This document shows positions 6,307-12,236 of a stretch of 17,458 bases of DNA, piece after piece. A program made the translations under genes and the position numbers. The stretch covers positions 1 to 17,458 of the forward strand of contig WAQS01000196.1 of NCBI GenBank assembly GCA_015520115.1. Reading direction: 5' to 3'. The notes beneath the pieces were generated by a model that was given only the letters and a program-made list of their open reading frames with translations, searched no databases and was not told the origin of the DNA. Each line of letters begins with the position of its first letter. Position 1 is the first letter of the stretch. Source of the DNA: Ferroglobus sp. GTDB taxonomy: Archaea; Halobacteriota; Archaeoglobi; Archaeoglobales; Archaeoglobaceae.

Positions 6307-8013
6307 TTAACACCTCAGAACGTGAACCGCACAGGCTATACAAGGATCGAAGCTTCTTATGACGAGGAGGGCGAGAGTTGTGTTGTACTCGCTGCCATTT
6401 ACCTTTTCAATGTTTAGCCTTGCCAATCCGAGTTGTTTTAGAGCTGGAGCTAATGCTTCTCCCCAGCTGACCTTCTTAGGAATTCCGAGAGGTGACAGAT
6501 CAACGTCTTTTTCTGGGTATATAGCATCGCAAATCTTAGCAACGCTCATTTCCGGAAGCCAAGTTCCTTCAAGAGCTCTTTCAGCAGCTCCAGGTTGTCC
6601 AAAATCGTCTCTCGGGCTGAAGTTCCACGTACTCGGGACGACAGCTTGATATCTGTCTATTCTGTAGTCCCTTACTCTGATGTAATGCAACAACGCCCCT
6701 CTTGGAGCTTCCCAGAGTCCGAATCCTTCCCCTTCTCTAACTTTATCCTTTTTGACGGTCACCTTCTCTCCGAGATAACTCTTCGCCTCTTGCAGCCAGT
6801 CGAACATTTTAGTTGCTATTAGCAAAGTTAGGGCAACCCTTGCGGCAACTCTGTCTATAACGGATCCCTGTGGATTCTGAACTTCGTATTCGAAGTATCC
6901 CAGATCTTCACCCGTTACCGGATTAATCATGGGAATCTTCCATTTCGTACCGAAGGTGTTAATCATCCTTGCCAGAGGTCCAACTTCGTAAACCCTCTTA
7001 TCGTACCTTGGAGCTTTTAGCCAAGAGTACGCTTCGTCCTTTTCTTTGTTGGGTTTTGGCAAATCTTCTTCGCTCGGATGTAATCCGGAAGCGTTTTCAT
7101 ACCACGAGTACCTCACGTATTCTTCGATCTTCTTCAAATCGAAAGCTTTTCTCTCGCCATCCCAAGCACCGGCATTTATCAGGGCACTTTTTCTATAACC
7201 CGGAGAGTAGAGAATAGAAAGCCAGTCATCGTAATTTTCATGGTCTGGGAACAATCCGTAGCTGAGGAAGTTGCCGGTTGAAGCTCCCAAGTCTTGAAGA
7301 CCTCTGAAATCGACATCGAGGATCGTGCTAATTGCCTCTCCAATTCTCTCGTTAGCCTCTAAAATCTTCATGAAGTCTCTTACCATCACGTTAGCAATCC
7401 ATGACCAGATTTCGGTCATTTTCGATAAGGTCTTGGCGATTCTTTCTGCTGTGGGCTTGACCGCCATCCCTCCGGGGTACTCTGTTTGATGGTGGGGGAA
7501 TTTTCCACCCCACATCGCAACTATCTCGTTCGCTTTTCTTTGAATGTCTAAAGCTTGTGCGTAACTCGATCCGAGGCTAAGCTTAGCTATACCTTCCTTT
7601 CCAAGAGCTGGAGGAACCATTGGTGGATATTTGGCGAGAACACCTAGTTCCGGACCGATGAGCAAATACGTGTGGATTATGTGGTCGTAAATGTAATATG
7701 CTCCGTGTAAAATGTTTCTGACGAGGATGGCGAGAGGAGTTGGTTTAACGTTGAAAGCAGCCTCAATTGCTTGCATGGAAGCTTCAGCGTGGGGAGCTGG
7801 ACAGACTCCGCAAATTCTCTGGGTTATTATCCAAGCATCCCTCGGGTCTCTTCCCTTCAGAATTATCTCTATCCCCCTAAACATCGTTCCGCTGCAATAA
7901 GCTTCGTCCACAACCGTCCAATTTCCGGTAGAAGTCTCCAAAGTTTTTGTTCTCATTTCCACTCTCAGGTGTCCTTCTATCCTTGTAACTGGGTCGATTA
8001 CAACGCTACTCAT
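6307..8013 (-). CDS. vhtA: Membrane-bound group 1 [NiFe] hydrogenase large subunit VhtA
   Basis: This is the catalytic nickel subunit of the H2-uptake hydrogenase, 568 residues, the usual size. The first nickel motif is QRICGVCPAPHAEAS (C68, C71, H75) and the second is DPCIACAVH (C558, C561, H564). The N-terminus VVIDPVTRIEGHLRVEM is typical. After H564, the expected processing point, only Val-Leu-Arg-Cys remain before the stop. Many bacterial group 1 enzymes carry about 15 residues there. The ATG overlaps the vhtG stop by 8 nt. The protein has no signal of its own and would be carried across the membrane by the Tat signal of VhtG. The protease gene downstream is the probable processing enzyme. 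Confidence 0.95.
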   Translation of the reverse strand: MSSVVIDPVTRIEGHLRVEMRTKTLETSTGNWTVVDEAYCSGTMFRGIEIILKGRDPRDAWIITQRICGVCPAPHAEASMQAIEAAFNVKPTPLAILVRNILHGAYYIYDHIIHTYLLIGPELGVLAKYPPMVPPALGKEGIAKLSLGSSYAQALDIQRKANEIVAMWGGKFPHHQTEYPGGMAVKPTAERIAKTLSKMTEIWSWIANVMVRDFMKILEANERIGEAISTILDVDFRGLQDLGASTGNFLSYGLFPDHENYDDWLSILYSPGYRKSALINAGAWDGERKAFDLKKIEEYVRYSWYENASGLHPSEEDLPKPNKEKDEAYSWLKAPRYDKRVYEVGPLARMINTFGTKWKIPMINPVTGEDLGYFEYEVQNPQGSVIDRVAARVALTLLIATKMFDWLQEAKSYLGEKVTVKKDKVREGEGFGLWEAPRGALLHYIRVRDYRIDRYQAVVPSTWNFSPRDDFGQPGAAERALEGTWLPEMSVAKICDAIYPEKDVDLSPLGIPKKVSWGEALAPALKQLGLARLNIEKVNGSEYNTTLALLVIRSFDPCIACAVHVLRC

Positions 8014-9058
8014 TCTCCTCTACCTCCTTTTTGCTTTTTAAACTCCTTCTAACCGCATGAACTCCTATTCCCGCTAAAGTAGCACCGAAAATTCCGGTTC
8101 CCAGCTTCGTTGGGTCGATAATCGCTGAGGTTAAGTTCGACACCTCTTCGTAAAACGGAGAAAACTCGTCCGGCCAGCCGGGTTCCGAACATCCTATGCA
8201 TGGCGCTCCAGCTTCAACGCAGTAGCTTGTGCCGTTGTTCCACTTCCTCAAGGGGCAGTCGGTCCACGTAATAGGACCTTTGCAGCCTATTTTGTACTTG
8301 CAACCCTCTCCTTCTCCGGGAACCTCTACGAACTGACCTTTGTCGTAGTAAGGTCTATAGGGACAGAGGTCGTTGTGCATGTTCGTGGAGAAGAACATCT
8401 TCGGTCTACCGTAATCGTCGAGTTCGATTTCCGCTCCGATTACGACAGCTGCAAGAGTAACGACAAGTTGATCCGCATTCACCGGACAGAGCGGGAGGTT
8501 TATCACTTCTTTGTTTACGCCTTCTTCCCTCAGAAAATCAGCCAATCCTTTGGCGTTTGTCGGATTCGGCTTTGCAGCGGGAATGCCTCCGAAAGTTGCG
8601 CACTGTCCTACGGCAATAATGGCGTCCGCATACTTCACAGCATCGAGCACATGCTCTCTAAAATCTTTTCCGGCTATGACGCAGTATCCGGGGTCTTGGA
8701 TAGCTCCCTCTACAATCAAAATCCTCCTTCCATCTTTTCCTCTCTTCCACCTCTCCTTGAACTCCTCAGCCAAGCTTCCAGAGGCTAAATGTATGGTTTC
8801 CATGTAGTCTGGAAGAACTATCGGCATTCCAGAGTTGCCGACGAGTATCTCAGTTAATATCTGCAGAATGTCTGGATCTGCTGTCTGAGCAAAGGAAATC
8901 GTGCAGCCGGTACAAGCTCCTCCGTTGAGCCAAGCGATGTGCCAGTAGTCCTTCGTTTCCTCCAACGCTGCGACGATATCGGATTTGTACGTTGTTAAAA
9001 ACGCTGAAGCACCAAGAGCGGAAACAAGCTTTACGAAATTTCTCCTCGTTAGTTTCAC
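8006..9058 (-). CDS. vhtG: Membrane-bound group 1 [NiFe] hydrogenase small subunit VhtG with Tat signal
   Basis: This 350-residue iron-sulfur subunit sits outside the cytoplasmic membrane and wires VhtA to cytochrome b. The N-terminus shows a twin-arginine signal, LTRRNFVKL, followed by a hydrophobic stretch (VSALGASAFLTT). Cluster ligands include C49/C52 (GACTGC), C153 (GQCATFGGIPAAKPNP) and C191 (LPLCPVNADQ, in place of the common PGCPP). The distal clusters use H228, C232, C253, C259, C268, C280, C287 and C290. A C-terminal hydrophobic helix (about 317-335) is the usual membrane anchor. The frame is open from an ATG at 9100. I prefer GTG at 9058 because GGGTGGGA lies 2-3 nt upstream and it gives a normal Tat n-region, but 9100 cannot be excluded. 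Confidence 0.93.
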   Translation of the reverse strand: MKLTRRNFVKLVSALGASAFLTTYKSDIVAALEETKDYWHIAWLNGGACTGCTISFAQTADPDILQILTEILVGNSGMPIVLPDYMETIHLASGSLAEEFKERWKRGKDGRRILIVEGAIQDPGYCVIAGKDFREHVLDAVKYADAIIAVGQCATFGGIPAAKPNPTNAKGLADFLREEGVNKEVINLPLCPVNADQLVVTLAAVVIGAEIELDDYGRPKMFFSTNMHNDLCPYRPYYDKGQFVEVPGEGEGCKYKIGCKGPITWTDCPLRKWNNGTSYCVEAGAPCIGCSEPGWPDEFSPFYEEVSNLTSAIIDPTKLGTGIFGATLAGIGVHAVRRSLKSKKEVEENE

Positions 9059-9128
9059 GCTCCCACCCTTCAGATCCACGAGTAGTTGATTAATAATCAT
9101 TTTCAGTTAGAAAATTACACATTAAATC

Positions 9129-9146
9129 ATACTTTCAAACAAGTAT
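9129..9146. promoter_or_regulatory. Inverted-repeat operator candidate at the vht promoter
   Basis: The plus strand reads ATACTTTCAAACAAGTAT: perfect 6-bp arms (ATACTT / AAGTAT) around a 6-bp spacer. It lies between the winged-helix regulator gene and vhtG and directly abuts the AT-rich TATA-like element at 9147-9156. A protein bound here would block RNA polymerase. The related motif at 5030-5047 upstream of hdrA suggests a common regulator for both hydrogenase operons. The adjacent winged-helix protein is the obvious candidate. Confidence 0.45.
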
Positions 9147-9156
9147 ATTTTAAAAA
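9147..9156 (-). promoter_or_regulatory. TATA-like element of the vht operon
   Basis: On the minus strand the sequence is TTTAAAATAT, an acceptable TATA element that would start transcription near 9125 and leave a leader of about 65 nt before the preferred vhtG GTG start. A weaker alternative (GATTTAAT around 9122-9129) fits a leaderless transcript from the ATG at 9100. The sequence alone does not decide between them. Confidence 0.35.
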
Positions 9157-9179
9157 ATGCATTTCAAAAGATATCTAAA

Positions 9180-9473
9180 TTATTCGGAAAACTCTTCCAG
9201 TATTTCTTCGATGAGCTGGGAAACTCTGAAACCCTTGTCGGTCAATCTTATTATCTTCGTCCTCCCTTCCACTTCCGTTTCCACAAGTCCAGCCTGCTCG
9301 AATTTTTTAACCATGAGCCAAACGTAGCTGTGGGGGCTGTTAACTCTGCTCGCTACGTACTGAATGTAAACGTCTTTTCCACTCTGATTTTCGTAGTATA
9401 TCGTTAGAAGGATTTCCACAGCTTTCTCTCGGAATAAAAGCTTTAAACTTTCGATCGCAAGTTTATCAATCAT
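9180..9473 (-). CDS. Small winged-helix transcriptional regulator
   Basis: This 97-residue protein is essentially one winged helix-turn-helix DNA-binding domain of the MarR/ArsR type. A first helix (KAVEILLTIYYENQ) is followed by a helix-turn-helix (VYIQYVASRVNSPHSYVWLM), the recognition-helix end KKFEQAGLVET, and a wing (VEGRTKIIRLTDKGFRV). There is no metal-binding cysteine set and no ligand domain. The ATG at 9473 is used; two TTG codons lie directly before it. A TATA-like element 28 nt upstream suggests a leaderless mRNA. It is transcribed in the same direction as vhtG, 121 nt upstream of it, with a palindromic operator candidate in between. Control of the hydrogenase operons is therefore an inference from position. 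Confidence 0.8.
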   Translation of the reverse strand: MIDKLAIESLKLLFREKAVEILLTIYYENQSGKDVYIQYVASRVNSPHSYVWLMVKKFEQAGLVETEVEGRTKIIRLTDKGFRVSQLIEEILEEFSE

Positions 9474-9497
9474 CAACAATTTCTCGTTGTACAGCAG

Positions 9498-9508
9498 CTA
9501 TAACTTTT
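9498..9508 (-). promoter_or_regulatory. TATA-like element of the winged-helix regulator gene
   Basis: The minus strand reads AAAAGTTATAG, with the TATA core about 28 nt before the ATG at 9473. No Shine-Dalgarno sequence is present, so a leaderless transcript is likely. Confidence 0.4.
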
Positions 9509-9684
9509 CCGAATTTTTCTTTTATCCAAAAAATACCTGAACGTTAGCTTAGAAACGTAAAAGCTTTTAACTTTTGGAAATCGCAGTTGCAAGTAAAACT
9601 GAGAATTTAGTGGGTTTCCGAAACCTTTTAGGATTTTTTGTCGATGGCGTTTTATTCTTTGTGTACCAAAAAGCTTAATTATTC

Positions 9685-9698
9685 GAAGGATATAAATA
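9685..9698 (+). promoter_or_regulatory. Strong BRE/TATA promoter element upstream of the GC-rich island
   Basis: GAAGGATATAAATA combines a purine-rich BRE and a near-consensus TATA box, the best promoter match in this intergenic region. By the usual spacing it starts transcription near 9720, inside the GC-rich island. A weaker TATA-like GCTTAATTAT (9673-9682) would start near 9704, at the first base of the 9-bp stem. The downstream secreted-protein gene has its own promoter, so this one probably serves a separate short transcript. Confidence 0.5.
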
Positions 9699-9703
9699 GA
9701 TTT

Positions 9704-9774
9704 GGGGTGCCGTTTACAGGATTTTCCAACCTTCCCGCCGTCACCGTTGTAACGCTTTTCGGCACCCCCGACGG
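9704..9774 (+). ncRNA. Candidate small structured RNA (GC-rich island)
   Basis: By my count about 60% of these 71 bases are G or C, in an otherwise AT-rich spacer, a mark of stable RNAs in thermophiles. GGGGTGCCG (9704-9712) pairs perfectly with CGGCACCCC (9760-9768). TTACA (9714-9718) pairs with TGTAA (9748-9752) inside it. CCGTC (9738-9742) in the loop could pair with GACGG (9770-9774) beyond the stem, forming a pseudoknot. A T-run follows (9779-9783). I do not recognise a known family: no C/D boxes, no tRNA arms and no clear H/ACA pocket. The strand is uncertain because the fold also exists on the minus strand. Other readings are terminal inverted repeats of a tiny mobile remnant, or a protein-binding site. 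Confidence 0.35.
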
Positions 9775-9787
9775 AAACTTTTTATTC
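9772..9787 (+). promoter_or_regulatory. BRE/TATA promoter of the secreted orphan gene
   Basis: CGGAAACT is a good BRE and is followed by TTTTTATTC as TATA box, centred about 26 nt before the ATG at 9809. No ribosome site precedes that ATG, so the mRNA is probably leaderless. Confidence 0.55.
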
Positions 9788-9808
9788 TACTAATGCAAGT
9801 TTCTTCAA

Positions 9809-10156
9809 ATGTCTCTGAGGTTCTTTGCAGTAGTAGTGGCGGTATTTCTCATGATCGGAACAGCCAATGCTGTGAGCGTAAAAGAAGTGGAGATTATAAA
9901 CGGATCTATCGTTGTCTATTTTGACGTGACACCTTTTGAGATGATGAAGTTCCTACTCTTTGGATGCGAGGAGCTTAAGTATTACGTTGAAAACTTCGTC
10001 CAAAATGCGACTCCTTATAAAGTCGGGTACTTCTCTGCCTACTTACAACCGGAAAGCGAGATAATTAAATTTGCGGAGCCAGTGTTGATTAGGTTGAACG
10101 AGTCGGTCTACTTGTTGTCTGATACCCTTTACATTAAACACGAACGACTTCTTTGA
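9809..10156 (+). CDS. Small secreted protein of unknown function
   Basis: This 115-residue protein is not one I recognise. It begins with a clear Sec-type signal peptide (SLRFFAVVVAVFLMIGTANA, ending in an AxA-type site after residue 21), so it should be exported, perhaps membrane-tethered if uncleaved. The mature part of about 94 residues is beta-rich (VKEVEIINGSIVVYFDV), has a single Cys (FGCEE) and no metal or catalytic motif that I can see. It has its own leaderless-type promoter and no operon partner. Its 3' end overlaps the convergent kptA gene by 23 bp. A real gene is likely because of the signal peptide and promoter geometry, but the role is open. Confidence 0.7.
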   Translation: MSLRFFAVVVAVFLMIGTANAVSVKEVEIINGSIVVYFDVTPFEMMKFLLFGCEELKYYVENFVQNATPYKVGYFSAYLQPESEIIKFAEPVLIRLNESVYLLSDTLYIKHERLL

Positions 10157-10769
10157 TGTACTTTGGAGGAATTTCTTCTGCGAGAACTATGTTTTCGTTA
10201 ACCTTTATGAACCTTATTCCGTCTCTTTTCGCCTCTTTCGCATCTATAACGAGGACTATCGGCTCGTCCGTTCTTAGTCTTGCCACTTCCTCTCCCTTCT
10301 CAAGAGTCGTCGAGAGGTGAACGTATCTTCTATTCACTGGCTTAATTCCAACCTCCATGACTCTGCTTGCCTCTTCTTCGCTCGTTCCATAGTATAAAGT
10401 TTCTTCCTCAGCTTCAGGAAGATCGTTGAGCTTAACGTCAACGCTGTGTCCGTAGCGAGCTCTTATTTTATCGTTAGAAAGCTCGTACCTCCCCTTTTCG
10501 TCGCTGTAAACTATGGCTTTTACCAACCACTGATTTGCCCATTTGAATCTCCTTCTAACCGCTTTCACAAGTTTTCCAAAATCAACCCATCCGTTTTCGT
10601 CCATTTCCAGGCTGTACCTATCCGGATAGTGCCTCAAAAGACCCGATATAAATCTTCCAAGTTTTTCCACTCTCTCCTTATCGAGAATTACCTCGCCAAC
10701 GTATCCGCACTTTTTACAGCTCTCTCCCCTATAAAACCCGTGTTTTGGACACATCCTTATGTCTTCCAT
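10134..10769 (-). CDS. kptA: RNA 2'-phosphotransferase (Tpt1/KptA family)
   Basis: KptA uses NAD+ to remove a 2'-phosphate from RNA, the product left by some RNA ligation routes. In archaea its physiological substrate is unclear. The 211 residues start with a short zinc-ribbon-like segment typical of archaeal members (MCPKHGFYRGESCKKCG; C7, H10, C18, C21). The transferase core follows: LGRFISGLLRHYP (R46, H47), ENGWVDFGKLV, the second catalytic region RARYGHSV (R105, H108), YYGTS, VHLSTT (H151), and VIDAKEAKRDGIRF. The ATG at 10769 has GGGTGGT 6 nt upstream and lies 41 nt inside the DUF531 gene. It is the last gene of a five-gene overlapping operon. Confidence 0.92.
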   Translation of the reverse strand: MEDIRMCPKHGFYRGESCKKCGYVGEVILDKERVEKLGRFISGLLRHYPDRYSLEMDENGWVDFGKLVKAVRRRFKWANQWLVKAIVYSDEKGRYELSNDKIRARYGHSVDVKLNDLPEAEEETLYYGTSEEEASRVMEVGIKPVNRRYVHLSTTLEKGEEVARLRTDEPIVLVIDAKEAKRDGIRFIKVNENIVLAEEIPPKYIKEVVRV

Positions 10770-11259
10770 GTCTGACCACCCATATCAGTGTGGCAACGAC
10801 TCCTATAGCCGTGCAGGTTTCGAGGCTAACGTTTTTCCCCGTAGCCTCGAAGTGAAATCTTGCTTTCTTCAACACATCCTTCGGCAAACCTTTCCTTCCG
10901 AGACCAAATAAAAATATCGCTGATCTAAATCTCGCTATATCATCCAGCGAAATTTTCTTACTCTCATCTGGTTGGGATGTTGTAGCCACGATTTCACCGA
11001 ACCTTGACTCGAAACTCTCTATTAAGTGGAATTTTCCGGATTCGTGGAGTTCCCTTAGGTATCTACCCCCCTCACCGATGGTGGTGTAATCGCAAACGGC
11101 ATCAACGACCTCCTCCTCTCTTTTCCAGAATGGAAAATCGTAGAGGGCTAAGTGAAAATCAAAAGCGTAGCAGATGGGAGCGATTCTCGCTATGCTTCTT
11201 AAATGCGCTTCGTGTAACTTGAGCTTGTCGTAGGTGTTAACGAGACACAGTGTTATCAT
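10729..11259 (-). CDS. DUF531 family archaeal protein
   Basis: This 176-residue protein resembles the euryarchaeal DUF531 family, whose function is unknown to me. The N-terminus ITLCLVNTYDKLKLHEAHLR and the segment PICYAFDFHLALYDFPF are family-like. The C-terminal part FLFGLGRKGLPKDV followed by VSLETCTAIG resembles the knotted cofactor-binding end of SPOUT RNA methyltransferases, so an RNA methyltransferase-like fold is a reasonable guess but not shown. It overlaps the Mut7-C gene upstream by 23 nt and kptA downstream by 41 nt, so it is almost certainly co-transcribed and coupled with RNA-processing genes. Confidence 0.75.
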   Translation of the reverse strand: MITLCLVNTYDKLKLHEAHLRSIARIAPICYAFDFHLALYDFPFWKREEEVVDAVCDYTTIGEGGRYLRELHESGKFHLIESFESRFGEIVATTSQPDESKKISLDDIARFRSAIFLFGLGRKGLPKDVLKKARFHFEATGKNVSLETCTAIGVVATLIWVVRHGRHKDVSKTRVL

Positions 11260-11749
11260 CTTCGATCCTCTTCAGAAACTTTACCATGTTTCTCCAATGG
11301 CTACCCATCCAGTAAAGCTTATCGCACTTCTCGCAGTACCAAAGTTCGTACTTTTTCCTCAAGTCCTCTGATATTCCTTCTCTTCTCATAACTCTCAACG
11401 CCTCCTCGTCGCTCGGTTTTCTCAGCAGACTGTTGCAAACGCTGCACCTGTCCATGACTATTTTTATCTCCACGCCAAGTCTCTTCATCTGTTTGAGCTG
11501 CTCTTCAACGCTGTCTGAGGTAATAAGTATCGCTTTCCTACCGCTTTTTACGCTCGCTTCGTATAGCTGTTTGTCTCTCGTAAGCAGAACTCTGTCTCTA
11601 TGCTCTTCAAGCAGAAACTTGTCTTCGTCTTCCACATTAAAATCTCCGACGTACAGTGTGTCGTAACCAGAAATTCTCAACCACGTGGCGAGTTTTCCGA
11701 GCATTCTGTCGACTATGAATTTATTCAACCTCCCTCCACCACCTTTCAT
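11237..11749 (-). CDS. Mut7-C RNase domain protein (PIN-like, with zinc ribbon)
   Basis: This 170-residue protein matches the Mut7-C (DUF82) family of predicted ribonucleases with a PIN-like fold. The family opening FIVDRMLGKLATWLRISGYDT (about residues 11-31) contains the first acidic residue D14. RVLLTRDKQL (about 53-62) contains the second acidic site. The C-terminal half carries a zinc-ribbon with two CxxC pairs (CSVCNSLL and CEKCDKLYWMGSHW). The ATG at 11749 overlaps the end of the HD gene by 29 nt. An internal TTG near 11728 is a possible alternative start because GGAGGG lies close by. Its place beside KptA and DUF531 suggests RNA turnover or repair. Confidence 0.85.
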   Translation of the reverse strand: MKGGGGRLNKFIVDRMLGKLATWLRISGYDTLYVGDFNVEDEDKFLLEEHRDRVLLTRDKQLYEASVKSGRKAILITSDSVEEQLKQMKRLGVEIKIVMDRCSVCNSLLRKPSDEEALRVMRREGISEDLRKKYELWYCEKCDKLYWMGSHWRNMVKFLKRIEDDNTVSR

Positions 11750-12236
11750 CTGCCTCTCTTATTTTTTCAGCAAGGATTTTTGCGGATTTCGTTTTAAATT
11801 TTAAGTCCCTAACGTAAAACATGCTGTCGTAGTTCTTTGAGTATATCTTCGCTTGAATCAGAAGCTCAAGTTTGTCCGCATCCTTCACCAGATCTTCGTA
11901 CTCTTTGACGAGCTTAATAATCTCTTCTCCACCTTCGAAGTTGAACACATCTTTTCTCGCCTTTTCTTCATCAACCTTCACGTATCTCCTTGCCAGCTTG
12001 TGTAGATCGAGTGTTCTCGTCTCATGAGCGTCGTGGAATAATGCAGCGGCACAAACCTTTGAAGCTACATCTAAGCTCTTCGTCTCCATGTAAGCGAGAA
12101 TGAAAGCTATTGCAGCAGTTAGAAAAGAATGCTCCGCCACGCTTTCTGGCTCATCAATTCCAAGTTTCAGCCATCCGCTCCTCGGAACGTTCTTCAAGCT
12201 TGCAAGCTCGAACAGAAACCTAACGACGGAAGACAT
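11721..12236 (-). CDS. HD-domain phosphohydrolase (YfbR/HDDC2-like)
   Basis: This 171-residue HD-domain metal-dependent phosphohydrolase resembles the YfbR/HDDC2 group, which includes 5'-deoxynucleotidases. The motifs are visible in order: SVAEHSFLTAAI (first His), ALFHDAHETRTLDLHK (the HD pair and a second acidic/His stretch), and VKDADKLELLIQAK (the final Asp). An open frame extends upstream to 12272, but the ATG at 12236 has GAGGTG about 9 nt before it and MSSVVRFLFELASLKNVPRSGW begins like the family. It overlaps UPF0146 by 17 nt and Mut7-C by 29 nt. The exact substrate cannot be read from the sequence. Confidence 0.85.
   Translation of the reverse strand: MSSVVRFLFELASLKNVPRSGWLKLGIDEPESVAEHSFLTAAIAFILAYMETKSLDVASKVCAAALFHDAHETRTLDLHKLARRYVKVDEEKARKDVFNFEGGEEIIKLVKEYEDLVKDADKLELLIQAKIYSKNYDSMFYVRDLKFKTKSAKILAEKIREADERWWREVE

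Larger units (their letters stand above)
9480..9808. other. Intergenic region with palindromes, candidate RNA and two promoters
   Basis: This 329-bp stretch is AT-rich apart from a GC-rich island at 9704-9774. It holds the promoter of the winged-helix gene (minus, about 9498-9508), the palindrome TAAAAGCTTTTA (9558-9569), GGTTTC-C-GAAACC (9613-9625), a strong TATA element (9685-9698, plus) and the promoter of the secreted orphan (9772-9787, plus). I see no convincing protein gene; a 49-codon frame at 9644-9793 was rejected. Confidence 0.6.

Noticed and set aside
9704..9774. tRNA, C/D-box or H/ACA-box RNA
   Set aside because: No cloverleaf arms, no C/D box pair, and no proper pseudouridylation pocket followed by ACA.
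9644..9793. A 49-codon plus-strand frame beginning MAFYSL in the intergenic region
   Set aside because: It spans the 9-bp inverted repeat and the strong TATA element, has no well-placed TATA box or ribosome site, and its composition is not protein-like in its middle part. The RNA or promoter reading explains the stretch better.
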